In this document: piece by piece, positions 37,435 through 50,450 of the stretch | Layout of the letters: each line of letters opens with the position of its first letter | Position numbering within the stretch: position 1 is the first letter of the stretch | Source of the DNA: Caprella mutica | Lineage: Eukaryota > Arthropoda > Malacostraca > Amphipoda > Caprellidae | Length of the DNA stretch: 64,000 nucleotides | NCBI GenBank assembly: GCA_947561585.1 | Contig: CANNZV010000438.1 | Location: forward strand, 186,001-250,000 | Reading direction: 5' to 3' | Made by a program: the position numbers and the translations under genes | Notes under the pieces: model-generated | The model's input: the letters and a program-made list of their open reading frames with translations, nothing else | Database searches by the model: none | Told to the model about the DNA's origin: nothing

Positions 37435-37677
37435 TCAGAACATCTCCAGGAAAGTTGGGAGTAAGAGACTTCCATTGAGGCTCTGACAGACTTCATTTCT
37501 CATCGCAAGTATCTCTTTGAGGCTAATACCAGAGACCCAATGGCGGGGAATGGTCGCCACGATGCACCGATAGAAGGAGATGGATAATTTGGCGTCTAAT
37601 GTACCGACAAACGGAGTTACGATTCTACCGATAAAAGGTATGAAAGATATGACATCAACTGCACCATTAGCTATCAT
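37435..37677 (-). CDS. unrecognised 80-codon open frame
   Basis: The frame opens MIANGAVDVISFIPFIGRIV and ends LLLPTFLEMF. Its composition is less AT-driven than the neighbouring frames and its N-terminal third is hydrophobic. I cannot assign a family. It may be an exon, a decayed transposon fragment or chance. Confidence 0.2.
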   Translation of the reverse strand: MIANGAVDVISFIPFIGRIVTPFVGTLDAKLSISFYRCIVATIPRHWVSGISLKEILAMRNEVCQSLNGSLLLPTFLEMF

Positions 37678-40324
37678 ATCAAAGTGGTAAAGAATTTGGC
37701 GCTCTACTAGATAGCAAATCTTTTTGATGACGAGTGCTTTGCTCTATGAATGCAAAAGTCCAAATACTTTCCACATGTGATTCAGTGGCAATTTCGATTA
37801 CTATTGTTAGGTCGAAACGAAATCACTGGTGATTTCTTATAGATTTTACCTTTCGTTCAGTTATTTTATTTATATTTCCTGCACGCTACCAATTTCAGTT
37901 GCAGATATCATCTGACCTAAATTGCAATCACGTATACTTTCTTATTCTGAAAGGTTCCAAGAAATGACGTCTCATTTTATTGACATCTCCGAGCGACCTA
38001 TTTTATATAGATTCTCCTATACCAATTCTTGACGGGTCATAAAATTTCTCATTTTCTTGAATGGATACTTTGGAAATTGTTTCCTGCCATGTATATAAAT
38101 TACATGAAATCAGGTAAGATGCTTTTTTGATCAAAGTTTACAGTCTAAAATCGTCACTATAAATGATGCAGGATTAAAATAATACATAAAATTATCTGAA
38201 AAAGGTTTAAATTTAAGATAAAAATAATAAAAGAATATGTTACGGTCGTCATGCAGTTAAACCCCGTTAGATTATGATTTAATTTATACCGAGGGATGGA
38301 AACAATGTTCAAATATATTAAATTCTTGTGAATTCATTAGAATATATTTTGCCGTGGCAGTTGTTTTCCCTCTAGTGCAAATTAATAAAGAGCCATTCTG
38401 TTCGTCCAGGAGGAAAGCCAAGCGAGTCCCCCTCCATATTCATGAAACTTTTTTAGCCCGGGGAGAATGAATTGCCGGGGTATTTATTTGCGGGGATGAA
38501 GCGGTGCATTGGATACCAATGCCGCAGCAACGCCTCTGCAATTTTAAAACTAACCCTAGGATCTGTTTTCCTTTTCAAATATCAGCAAAGGTCTATAGTG
38601 ACTGTACTGAAAATATAGTTTGAGTTTCTCACTCGCGCTGATATGAATCCGATTGTGGGAACGGCGTGGAATGGTTCGCTGTGAGACTATTTATGGCTTC
38701 ATTTAAACTGAATATCTTTACGCTTTGTTCGCTCACTAAGAAAGGAAAGGAACTCTTACATTATTTCGGTAATTCACCATTCAAACACTTCCTTTTACGG
38801 AATATTTTACGTTCCATTCAGTTAAATATAAGTAGAATCAGATCTTATCGTGAGAAAAACGATACCATTTTATGAATATAGTAACGCAACTCTACAACAT
38901 CATCAAGTTCTGGACATTAAATGATCAAACTTTCCGAACTAACTTTCAATACTAGAAACAACTGATATAGCCAATTTGTTAGAGTGGAAATGAATTCAAA
39001 GCAATAGAGTATTGTTACTATCATAAATATCGTGATAAAGAATTGGGTATAAAAGTACTTGAAAAGTTTATTTCAATTTCTTTGTTATTGAAGCAATTCA
39101 TTCGGCAGTTCTGTTCTCCGAGACAAAATATTATTTATGTACTAAGTCATGGCAAGAGTGGAGGCCTAGCTGCAATGTTAGTTCTCAAACTATTCCCAAG
39201 AGCACCAAAAACTTTCCTGGTTACATTTTGTAAATAAATTTAGATTGAAAGAAAAAGTTAGGTCGCAAATAAGGGCAGCATGAGAGCTAGTCTGTGTTAT
39301 TTTGCCAGTTCTACTCGCTAGCTTTACATTTTAATCAAAGGACATTTTTGTGGAGAAATCCTGGTGATACAACATAAAAAATCATTCTATTCCCAAATGA
39401 GCTTTTGCATAATAAACGCTGCCAATTGTTTTAATGAATAATTTTTTTTAATTTCAGTTTTAGAAAGCCAAACAGAGTGGCCATTAAGTTTTATATAAAT
39501 TATAGGAGCACACTTTAGGTTCACATGTAATCTCAAGATCAAAGTTTTCAATGGGAGTCGATATTTATTGAGCTATATCGAACCGGCGATAAATATCTGA
39601 ATTACAAGTCAATATTTATGATACCTTTTCTTTTTGTACAGAGAAAAGTCGTATAGTTCAGTGACGTAATACCATTCATTTCAGTACTAGGGTAGTTTAT
39701 TTATTTTCTTATCGAATTTGAACAAATAAAACTGAAAACAAGTTACAAAAAACAATTTGGAATTTTCGAACCTAAATATATATAAAAATGTTTGAAATTG
39801 TCATAATTCAACTATAAATGCCGTATAAATTATGAAATATTTTACAATCTTTTTTAAATTGTTCATATTCCACAATTAAATTTATACAACTATTTTGACA
39901 ATAATGTTCATTATAACTAACATACTGAACAGAAATCAGGTAACTGTGTGGATAATATAAATAATTAGACACCTTCCCCCGTCATAAAATGATAGAATAT
40001 ATTCTCATCATTTCGAATTACCGGCAGGCATCATTATTGAATTAGAGAGAGAGATATTTGATATGAGCAGTGAGGCTGAATAATGAATAGCAACTAATGA
40101 GCAGAACTATGAGGGATTATATTAATACTCATCTAGAATTTAAAATCACAAAGGCTTTACATATTGGATAAAATAATCTACATAAATATTAATGTGTTCA
40201 GTCAAAGAAAAGTTCATCTGTAATAATATTTTCACAGTTTACTTATTTAAAATTTATAAAAAAAGAACTTTACTAATTGTAATGCTTGTTTAGTGAAATT
40301 TGTAATTAGTGAAATTAAAAACAT
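37678..40324. other. no gene seen; GC-rich island at 38395-38560
   Basis: The island near 38395-38560 includes CCCGGGGAG and GCCGGGG strings and is open on neither strand for long. The rest is AT-rich. Frames at 38666-38875 and 39043-39237 are unsupported. Confidence 0.35.
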
Positions 40325-43300
40325 GCACTTCACCACAGTGACTCTTTTCTCTGACAGTACATCATCACAGTGACTCTTTTCTCTGATAGTACATCATCAC
40401 AGTGACTCTTTTGTCTGATAGTACATCATCACAGTGACTCTTTTCTCTGATAGTACATCATCACAGTGACTCTTTTCTCTGATAGTACATCATCACAGTG
40501 ACTCTTTTCTCTGATAGTACATCCTCACAGTGACTCTTTTCTTTGATAGTACATCATCACAGTGACTCTTTTCTCTGATAGTACATCATCACAGTGACTC
40601 TTTTCTCTGATAGTACATCATCACAGTGACTCTTTTCTCTGATAGTACATCATCACAGTGACTCTTTTCTCTGATAGTACATCCTCACAGTGACTCTTTT
40701 CTCTGATAGTACATCACCACAGTGACTCTTTTCTCTGATAGAACATCATCACAGTTACTCTTTTCTCAGATAGTACATCATCACAGTGACTCTTTTCTCT
40801 GATAGTACATCATCACAGTTACTCTTCTCTCTGATAGTACATCATCACAGTGACTCTTTTCTCTGATAGTACATCCTCACAGTGACTCTTTTCTCTGATA
40901 GTACATCACCACAGTGACTCTTTTCTCTGATAGCACATCATCACAGTGACTCTTTTCTCTGATAGTACATCATCACAGTGACTCTTTTCTCTGATAGTAC
41001 ATCACCACATTGATTCTTTTCTCTGATAGTACATCATCACAGTGACTCTTTTATCTGATAGTACATCATCACAGTGACTCTTTTCTCTGATAGCACATCA
41101 TTACAGTGACTCTTTTCTCTGATAGTACATCATCACAGTGACTCTTTTCTCTGATAGTACATCATCACAGTGACTCTTTTCTCTGATAGTACATCACCAC
41201 AGTGACTCTTTTCTCTGATAGTACATCACCACAGTGACTCTTTTCTCTGATAGAACATCATCACAGTTACTCTTTTCTCAGATAGTACATCATCACAGTG
41301 ACTCTTTTCTCTGATAGTACATCATCACAGTGACTCTTTTCTCTGATAGTACATCACCACAGTGACTCTTTTCTCTGATAGCACATCATCACAGTGACTC
41401 TTTTCTCTGATAGCACATCATCACAGTGACTCTTTTCTCTGATAGTACATTATCACAGTGACTCTTTTCTCTGATAGCACATCATCACAGTGACTCTTTT
41501 CTCTGATAGTACATCATCACAGTGATTCTTTTCTCTGGTAGTACATCATCACAGTGACTCTTTTCTCTCATAGTACATCATCACAGTGACTCTTTTCTCT
41601 GATAGTACATCATCACAGTGACTCTTTTCTCTCATAGTACATCATCATAGTGACTCTTTTCACTGATAGTACATCATAACAGTGACTCTTTTCTCTGATA
41701 GTACATCATCACAGTGACTCTTTTCTCTGATAGTACATCACCACATTGATTCTTTTCTCTGATAGTATATCATCACAGTGACTCTTTTCTCGGATAGTAC
41801 ATCATCACAGTGACTCTTTTCTCTGATAGTACATCACCACAGTGACTCTTTTCTCTGATAGTACATCATCACAGTGACTCTTTTCTCTGATAGTACATCA
41901 TCACAGTGACTCTTTTATCTGATAGTACATCATCACAGTGACTCTTTTCTCTGATAGTACATCATCACAGTGACTCTTTTCTCTGATAGTACATCCTCAC
42001 AGTGACTCTTTTCTCTGATAGTACATCACCACAGTGACTCTTTTCTCTGATAGAACATCATCACAGTTACTCTTTTCTCAGATAGTACATCATCACAGTG
42101 ACTCTTTTCTCTGATAGTACATCATCACAGTTACTCTTTTCTCTGATAGTACATCATCACAGTGACTCTTTTCTCTGATAGTACATCCTCACAGTGACTC
42201 TTTTCTCTGATAGTACATCACCACAGTGACTCTTTTCTCTGATAGCACATCATCACAGTGACTCTTTTCTCTGATAGTACATCATCACAGTGACTCTTTT
42301 CTCTGATAGCATATCATCACAGTGACTCTTTTCTCTGATAGTACATCATCACAGTGACTCTTTTCTCTGATAGTACATCATCACAGTGACTCTTTTCTCT
42401 GATAGTACATCACCACATTGATTCTTTTCTCTGATAGTATATCATCACAGTGACTCTTTTCTCGGATAGTATATCATCACAGTGACTCTTTTCTCTGATA
42501 GCACATCATCACAGTGACTCTTTTCTCTGATAGTACATCTTCACAGTGACTCTTTTCTCTGATAGTACATCATCACAGTGACTCTTTTCTCTGATAGCAC
42601 ATCATCACAGTGACTCTTTTCTCTGATAGTACATCATCACAGTGACTCTTTTCTCTGATAGTACATCTTCACTGTGACTCTTCTCTCTGATAGTACATCA
42701 CCACACTGACTCTTTTCTCTGATAGTATATCATCACAGTGACTCTTTTCTCTGATAGTATATCATCACAGTGACTCTTTTCTCTGATAGTACATCACCAC
42801 ATTGATTCTTTTCTCTGATAGTACATCATCACAGTGACTCTTTTATCTGATAGTACATCATCACAGTGACTCTTTTTTCTGATAGCACATCATCACAGTG
42901 ACTCTTTTCTCTGATAGTACATCATCACAGTGACTCTTTTCTCTGATAGTACATCATCACAGTGACTCTTTTCTCTGATAGCACATCACCACATTGATTC
43001 TTTTCTCTGATAGTACATCATCACAGTGACTCTTTTCTCGGATAGTATATCATCACAGTGACTCTTTTCTCTGATAGTACATCACCACATTGATTCTTTT
43101 CTCTGATAGTACATCATCATAGTGACTCTTTTCTCTGATAGCACATCATCACAGTGACTCTTTTCTCTGATAGTACATCATCACAGTGACTCTTTTCTCT
43201 GATAGTACATCATCACAGTGACTCTTTTCTCTGATAGTACATCTTCACAGTGACTCTTTTCTCTGATAGTACATCTTCACAGTGACTCTTTTCTCTGATA

Positions 43301-44347
43301 GTACATCACCACAGTGACTCTTTCCTCTGATAGCACATCACCACAGTGACTCTTTTCTCTGATAGTACATCTTCACAGTGACTCTTTTCTCTGATAGCAC
43401 ATCATCACAGTTACTCTTTTCTCTGATAGCACATCACCACAGTGACTCTTTTCTCTGATAGCACATCACCACAGTGACTCTTTTCTCTGATAGCACATCA
43501 TCACAGTTACTCTTTTCTCTGATAGCACATCACCACAGTGACTCTTTTCTCTGATAGCACATCATCACAGTTACTCTTTTCCCTGATAGCACATCATCAC
43601 AATGACTCTTTTCTCTGATAGCACATCACCACAGTGACTCTTTTCTCTGATAGCACATCACCACAGTGACTCTTTTCTCTGATAGTACATCTTCACAGTG
43701 ACTCTTTTCTCTGATAGCACATCACCACAGTGACTCTTTTCTCTGATAGCACATCATCACAGTGACTCTTTTCTCTGATAGCACATCACCACAGTGACTC
43801 TTTTCTCTGATAGCACATCATCACAGTGACTCTTTTCTCTGATAGCACATCACCACAGTGACTCTTTTCTCTGATAGTAAATCATCACAGTGACTATTTT
43901 CTCTGATAGCACATCATCACAGTGACTCTTTTCTCTGATAGCACATCATCACAGTGTCTCTTTTCTCTGATATCACATCACCACAGTGACTCTTTTCTCT
44001 GATAGTACATCATCACAGTGACTCTTTTCTCTGATAGTACATCATCACAGTGACTCTTTTCTCTGATAGTACATCATCACAGTGACTATTTTCTCTGATA
44101 GTACATCATCACAGTGAATCTTTTCTCTGATAGTACATCATCACAGTCACACTTTTCTCTGATAGTACATCTTCACAGTTACTCTTTTCTCTGATAGTAC
44201 ATCACCACAGTCACTCTTTTCTCTGATAGTACATCTTCATAGTGACTCTTTTCTCTGATAGTACATCACCACAGTGACTCTTTTCTCTGATAGTACATCA
44301 TCACAGTGACTCTTTTCTCTGATAGTACATCACCACAGTGACTCTCT
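40325..44347. repeat. 32-bp satellite array, about 125 copies (4.0 kb)
   Basis: The unit is ACATCATCACAGTGACTC followed by TTTTCTCTGATAGT, with strict 32-bp spacing throughout. Variants cluster at a few sites: ATCATC/ATCACC/ATCCTC/ATCTTC and GTACAT/GCACAT. A linked variant (GATAGAACATC with GTTACTC and CTCAGATAG) recurs near 40737, 41249 and 42049, that is 16 and 25 units apart, which shows segmental duplication inside the array. The GCACAT form becomes common in the right half. There are no unique spacers. Confidence 0.98.
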
Positions 44348-45121
44348 TCAGTGGTTAAATCTGCTAGTTCCAAAGCACATGTTTTCCAAACACTTCTTCA
44401 AGACATTAAAATCCTCTGTAGGATTTAATGACAGAACTGGCGCTTGGATTTTCAATCTAATTCCCTTCTAGAAAACATCCGGGAAACCTAATTTGGAAAC
44501 ATAACGTCAGCCATTAAGTGTTTTTATGTTCCTTGGAGTTGCAGCCTAGGTTTCCAGTTTGAAATTTCTGCAAATCTTTAATTAGTAGAGCGTTAAAAAA
44601 ATACAGTAGCTTTGCATCGTAAATACCGATTAAAGTAATTATCTACAGATATATATAGTAACAAAGGAGTAATTACCTTTCTAAATTTTAGGTGTTTCAA
44701 AGTACAAATCATTGAGGTTTCCAACAACAAAGAGTCATAGATATTTACAAATGCTACTAATCTACGTAATCTATGGATAATTTCATATATGTATTTTTCA
44801 GAGCCAAAATATTCGGTTGGTGTTCGGAACCTAATACCTACTACTAGTAAATATAATATTACAGGGATTAAACTCATTTATTACCCTAATGATGATGGTT
44901 ACAAATCGAAAAGTATTGAAGAAAAACACTTAATATAATAAAGCGTGTGATAGAATATTTTTTACAGTATGTTGACAGCGGGAAACAAGATAAAAGAATA
45001 TACTTTTATTCGTATAGTAATCGTTGGGGATACCCACTATAAAATATACCTTTGAATGTAGTCTGGAGGATAATACACACCAAATAATATAATTGTTAAT
45101 ACAATTATTGTGGGTGATACC
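44348..45121. other. no gene seen
   Basis: AT-rich. A 94-codon minus-strand frame at 44593-44877 has no family features. Confidence 0.4.
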
Positions 45122-45206
45122 ACCAATACAATCATACCAACAATAGAATGATACCAGCAATACAATGATATCAGCAAAACAATCATACCAACAGGCAACA
45201 ATACAA
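45122..45206. repeat. 17-bp minisatellite
   Basis: About five imperfect copies of ACCAACAATACAATGAT. They account for most of the hydrophobic minus-strand frames between 44930 and 45309. Confidence 0.75.
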
Positions 45207-46076
45207 TATACTTCCTAGCCGATTTACCGCTGGCATTGCCCCCGGTTACTCCCCTGTAAATGCCATGTATCATTAGCAACGAACACAGGAGATTCCCTGT
45301 CAAAGACATCCCCTTTAAGGTATTTATATTCCACAGTTCTGGGCACAGCCACGATTGGAATTATCACAGTATAGTCACTTCATCAAACTCCTAATACTCT
45401 ACTACAAATTCCCTCTTTATTATTTGTGTAACTGTGAGATGAGGGTGAGTATTGATCGAATAAAGAATATTTATAAAGTGCTAATGTTGTTGTCCTTCAA
45501 ATTTTTATTGAAAAAATGTGTAAATTATCGAAAAAATGTGCCACAAATTACCGTAACACTTCTTATATAACTTATTAGTTACCAAAGTCCCATATACATT
45601 TCAATGTATTTTATCCAGTTAAGTATCGATTTCAATATCCATTTTTATAATTTAAATATCCGCCAGAAAGTTAAATGGATTCCAATTTCCGTAATGGAGG
45701 TAAAATTTATCACTGGAGTTCTTAATCGGTTCTGTTATCATTCATTCCCAATTCAAACAAAGATGGCAACTCCATTGTGCCTATAAATGTACATTAACTA
45801 AATGAAACTCTTTCTCCATCTTCTCCGATCTTCGAAGGAAGCTGTTTGTAGTCCGTATATCATTTATCGGGGCAATAAATTTACGCAAGATGTATGGGGC
45901 CGAATAGAAATGTCCCAATGGAAGCATTTACTGCTCTTTGGAGTAACGTTATCTTACACAGATTAAGCCAATGCATTGTCTTTTAACTGCTTCAGAACTG
46001 TGTATAAATTTTAGACTGTCTAGTTTAAATTATCCATTATATAAAGGTTACAATAATGATAAAGGAATCATCTATC
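45207..46076. other. no gene seen
   Basis: A GC-richer patch (45215-45320) is followed by AT-rich sequence. Frames at 45355-45570 and 45604-45786 are unsupported. Confidence 0.4.
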
Positions 46077-46323
46077 TACACTGAGAAAAAAGTGCGAGTC
46101 AACATGACTCATCGCTTGAGTCAAGGCTGCAAAACTCTAATATTGGAGTTTTTTCTTGTTTGACTCTACCTGAGTCAATCTGACTATGAATAAGGAGTCA
46201 ATGTACACTTATTATTGAGTAATACATTAGGATGAGTCAAATTGACTCACATTTTTGAGTAAGTTTTGGGGCAAACAGAAAACTCAAATTTGAGTCAATT
46301 TGACTCGTATTATTTTCAATGTA
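46077..46323. mobile_element. MITE with TA target duplication, rich in TGAGTCA
   Basis: The ends are TA-CACTGAGAAAAAAGTGCGAG and, inverted, TA-CATTGAAAATAATACGAG, giving imperfect terminal repeats of about 35 bp that continue into GTCAACATGACTCA and GTCAAATTGACTCA. The 247-bp element carries many direct and inverted TGAGTCA/TGACTCA strings. It is non-autonomous, with no coding sequence. Confidence 0.75.
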
Positions 46324-46765
46324 CAATCATCGATTAATTGATAAAGTAATATTTCCAAATGCAATGCGGACACAATCCCAATGATTATCACTCCCACCAG
46401 ATAGCACCGGAATGAACACATCAATATTCCGTGACCGTAGCTAGGTAGCACTGCATTCCATACACAATGATATTAACTTCTCTATTTTATGAACCGTAAT
46501 TACGCTCCGCAAACACGGCAGCGGAGCATAAAATGAAGCTATCGCTGTGACAGAAACTTCAATTGACAATCTGACACCCAAAAAGAAATTAGTTAATTTC
46601 AATTTATATCATAGCCTGCATCAGTCATTAATTGAATATCCATTTATAATTTATATTTTTAAATTAATGAAATGAAGAGGAATATTTAGCAAAAAAAGTC
46701 AATTATATAAGCGGATCATAATAATAAATAGGGTCATATTATCTAAATTACGTCACATTTTCATG
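46324..46765. other. GC-richer non-coding patch with a hairpin
   Basis: A patch at about 46360-46560 is less AT-rich and has GCTCCGC-(10 nt)-GCGGAGC (46504-46527), a perfect 7-bp stem. No frame is supported. The remainder is AT-rich. Confidence 0.4.
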
Positions 46766-47053
46766 ATCACATGATCTTCAGTGCAACACTCTGCTCATAA
46801 TCACATGATCTTCAGTGCAACACTCTGCTCATAATCACATGATCTTCAGTGCAACACTCTGCTCATAATCACATGATCTTCAGTACAACACTCTGCTCAT
46901 AATCACATGATCTTCAGTACAACACTCTGCTCATAATCACATGATCTTCAGTACAACACTCTGCTCATAATCACATGATCTTCAATACAACACACTGTTT
47001 ATAATCACATGATCATCAGTGCAACACTCTGCTCATAATCACATGATCTTCAT
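46766..47053. repeat. 34-bp minisatellite
   Basis: About 8.4 copies of ATAATCACATGATCTTCAGT followed by GCAACACTCTGCTC. Neighbouring copies share the same G or A at GTGCAA/GTACAA, which indicates local duplication. Confidence 0.95.
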
Positions 47054-47122
47054 TATCAAATTATCACCCATTGGCTTCGTGTTCGGGGCTCATTTATTTC
47101 GCAAGATGATTATCTGTGTTCG

Positions 47123-47136
47123 GTTACCATGGTAGC
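47123..47136. promoter_or_regulatory. RFX X-box-like palindrome
   Basis: GTTACCATGGTAGC matches the X-box GTNRCC-AT-RGYNAC palindrome except at the penultimate base. It lies in a GC-richer patch (47080-47180). X-boxes bind RFX factors that drive ciliary genes in sensory neurons. A single site without a recognised gene is weak evidence. Confidence 0.3.
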
Positions 47137-47468
47137 GATTGCCTCCCTCACAACACATTATTCAATGGAGAAATTACGGGCCTCTGGAGTCAAAAGATCA
47201 GTCTGTAGTCACTAATGTACTTAACAGTCTTAGTACATTGAAATGCTAGTTATGAAATAATGAAATGGTTAAAAAATCAACTCTTGTTAAACAATTAAAT
47301 AAATCATACATATGTATTTCTATTTCCAAATGAACTTGTTCAACACAGGTCAAGATTGACACCAAATATATATTTAAAAAAAAATTCTGAACATAGGAAT
47401 AATGTTCAACTGATATAATGTAGTAATCAATTAGTTCTTCACAATAACCAAAAGTAAGAGCTGTAAGA
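47137..47468. other. no gene seen
   Basis: AT-rich spacer with no supported feature. Confidence 0.4.
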
Positions 47469-47647
47469 TGACTAACGATGATTGCGTCAAAGTGACTAAT
47501 AATAAGTCATTTATGGTGACTAACATTACCAGCTTTAAAGTGACTAATATGCCATTTATGGTGACTAACATTAGCAGCTTTAAAATGACTAATAATAAGT
47601 CACTTACGGTGACTGATTCAAAACAAACAGCTTCAAAGTGACTAAGA
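47469..47647. repeat. minisatellite, about 46-50-bp unit
   Basis: About 3.7 copies of a unit containing GTGACTAATAATAAGTCATT and TATGGTGACTAACATTA-CAGCTTTAAA, with a shorter GTGACTAA sub-repeat. The 75-codon minus-strand frame over it is an artefact. Confidence 0.85.
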
Positions 47648-48540
47648 CGGAATCCCATCTTATATTTTCCAGGAAATCCATTAAATTATATTATCTATCA
47701 TTTATAGCTTTCAACAGAGCATTTTCACTAATATTTTATACAACTTCTATCTAAGAGGAATGAGTTATGTAAAAAATATTCCATTCAATAGAATTCTAAA
47801 TGTAATAAATAATACTTCCGAAATTCTTAAAGGAAACTATTCTCCCAGTTTTAGGTGACACGTGGCCTACATTTCACACAAAGTTATGATAACCACCATC
47901 ACGAATATACAAACTTTAATCAGCTGAAAGGCAATCAATTCATCTTTCCTTGTGATTTACATGACTTCTTAATTTGCAATTCCATGGAATCTTAGGAATG
48001 GCGAGTTTGGATTTCTGCCAGGAATTAGAGGTTCCATTGTACGATGGACTGGAATTCATAAAAACTCACAAGAATAAAAAATGATATGCTAAATATAAAC
48101 CTGAAGGGAGGAGGTGATAAATTACGCTTTAAATATTCTAAATAATCTCAGTTCTTAAGTGAAATTTTAAATTAGGATTTTCAAATTAAATCTGTTCTAA
48201 TACTTAATCAGTATTTACAATTAGTGAAAGCTTATATTTTTTAACTGCATGTTTCTTTATCTTAGGTTAGAAAACAGATTGTTTGTTCTCAAAAAATATA
48301 CAAGGAATTAACATAAATTACCATTCAAAAAACTTTTAAAAAGTTCTTCTGCTAAAGCGTAATTATCATTTTATCCCGTATAATATAATTAAATTTTTCT
48401 GACCTAATTATATGTAACGCCAAGTTTTAATGTCCTTTGGTGTGTGATAAAGTTCTAATGCACCTGTGCGTGATCCATGTTAGTAAATATCTGTTTGCAA
48501 ATAACAAATACTACCCCAATTCTCACAATTCCACTTAACC
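47648..48540. other. no gene seen
   Basis: AT-rich sequence with no supported feature. Confidence 0.4.
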
Positions 48541-48945
48541 AAAACATATTTCTGTGTCGTGGCAACACAATTCACCCTTATTATTCCAAAACATTACTTT
48601 GTGTGTGATGAAACGACTATTCACGTTCACAATTCTAAACCATCTCTCCGTGTCGTGACAGCACAATTCACGTTCACAATTCTCAACCATCTCTCCGTGT
48701 TGTGACAGCACAATTCACGTTCACAATTCTCAACCATCTCTCCGTGTTGTGACAGCACAATTCACGTTCACAATTCTCAACCATCTCTCCATGTTGTGAC
48801 AACACAATTCACGTTCACAATTCTTAACCATCTCTCCATGTTGTGACAGCAAAATTTACATTCAAAATTCCCAACCATCTCTCCATGTTGTGACAACACA
48901 ATTCACGTTCGCAATTCTCAACCATCTCTCCATGTTGTGAACATA
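48541..48945. repeat. 47-bp minisatellite
   Basis: About 8.5 copies of a unit built from CATCTCTCCATGTTGTGACA, GCACAATTCACGTTCACAAT and TCTCAAC. The two leftmost copies (48541-48640) are strongly diverged, while the inner copies are nearly identical, the usual decay pattern at array edges. Confidence 0.93.
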
Positions 48946-50079
48946 AATCCCCTCTGCTGTGAACCACTTTAAAGGAGATGATAAGTCAAATGAAAAGGTG
49001 CACCAAAGTTTTAATACCTTTTGAGTGATGGCATCCATCTTTCTGTCTGCCAGAGAGAACTCTTCTATCCAAAGACAATGGGGCATTGAAATCTGGGGAA
49101 AAGATTCACAGGGGACTCGTGAGGCCTGTTCAATCAATTCCTAACACCAGTCCATTCTCCAAAATATGCCTGTGTTGTTCAGGATACTATGGTTTCAATG
49201 TTAAAAACTAGGGAGAAATCTAGTGAAAACAACAACACAGTTCTTCCTGAGAAAATCTTAATAGAAAAGTGTTGTTATTTCGAAGGGATACTTAAAAAAA
49301 ATTAAGCTATCTTGTACAGCAATAAACAAGTTAGTAACCATTACGAATTTAAATTTACTGTTAAGGAACGGTTTGGAAACATTGTAGAATTTGACTTCAG
49401 TAAAGGCTGTGGTCCATTAATTCCCAGGTGTCACATTAAGTATAGGATAGACCGCTAGATGGCTCCTAAGTCTCATGTTATGGACCTGCATTTGAAGGTA
49501 TAGAGATCGGCTCAATCCATGGATGATTCGTGGCTTTAGTGTGGATCTTTGACTGTTATTGGAAGTCAATAGAGTCGAATATATGGCAATGATCCACCTA
49601 GTCAAGGGATTGGATGTGGATATGGATGATTGGATCTGATGCCAAACAATAAAGAGATGAAAGAAGGGGCGAAAGAAAATATAATAAATATGGATTTCTA
49701 TAGCGTAGAGATAACAACCGAAAAGAGTAAATTATATATAAATATTTTCTATGGAATACGATAAAATGATAAAATAATAATAGTGTAGCCAAATCTAATA
49801 ATATATTTTTCCCTAAATTTTCAAAAAATTTAACTCCGATTTAGTTCTAAAAAATTAAAATAAATTTGATATAAGTAACTACATAAACCAAGAATTTAAG
49901 GAGCATACATATAATCAATAAACAATATTTAATAAATTCTTCACAACTCAATCATTTCCGTCATATAACGGGCCAATCTTTTTTTCTTTATTCTCCAGAA
50001 TTTCAATTGGATTATAATCCCATTAGCTTTGATCTGAATGCAATCTGGCAACTAACTAAATACCCCTGATTGGTATTCA
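48946..50079. other. no gene seen
   Basis: Mixed AT-rich sequence. The minus-strand frames at 48862-49137, 49417-49605 and 49598-49792 have no family features, and the first is partly array-derived. Confidence 0.4.
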
Positions 50080-50094
50080 CAGCGCCACCTGGTG
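50080..50094 (-). promoter_or_regulatory. CTCF-like site
   Basis: CAGCGCCACCTGGTG on the plus strand is CACCAGGTGGCGCTG on the minus strand and contains the AGGTGGCGC core of the insect and vertebrate CTCF motif. It lies between AT-rich blocks about 140 bp before a CT/GC-rich patch. Matching sites also occur by chance or inside transposons. Confidence 0.4.
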
Positions 50095-50234
50095 TTAATC
50101 TGCTAATCTTGCATCTGTACCATCGCTATTCATCACATTGCGCCTCATAATATATTCAAACATGCATAACTTCAGTTATTAACTGTACTCTCTTGAAACT
50201 ATATCCTTCTGCAGTAGAAACTACTCTCGCTAAC

Positions 50235-50450
50235 TCGCTTTAAAGTCCCTCTTTCTCCCCTCTCTAAAGGATTTCTCTTAATGCCCCTACCCCTGAATGG
50301 ACCACCCCCGCCCTCCCATGCCCCACCGTACCTCTCACTGCGGCAATTCTCACACACCTACATACACACAAACACACGCACGAGCCTCACTCTGGTGCTC
50401 TTGAAGACGAGGACCTGGAACCATGGATACGAGAACACACGAACTGAGGT
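50235..50450 (+). promoter_or_regulatory. GC/CT-rich, CpG-containing island, possible promoter
   Basis: Pyrimidine-rich (CTTTCTCCCCTCTCTAAAGG), then C-rich (CACCCCCGCCCTCCCATGCC), then a CA-rich run near 50351-50385. This abrupt change from the AT-rich flanks, followed by an ATG in excellent context (50423), is what a TATA-less promoter and 5'UTR could look like. No known gene follows. Confidence 0.25.

Noticed and set aside
40325..44347. CRISPR-like regular array
   Set aside because: The 32-bp units abut directly with no unique spacers, and the context is animal nuclear DNA. It is a satellite.
44930..45309. Hydrophobic membrane-protein-like ORFs
   Set aside because: Driven by a 17-bp AT-rich minisatellite; no family motif.
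48862..49137. 91-residue minus-strand ORF
   Set aside because: Starts in ordinary sequence but ends inside the 47-bp array (repeated MERWL/WRDGWEF); no support as a gene.
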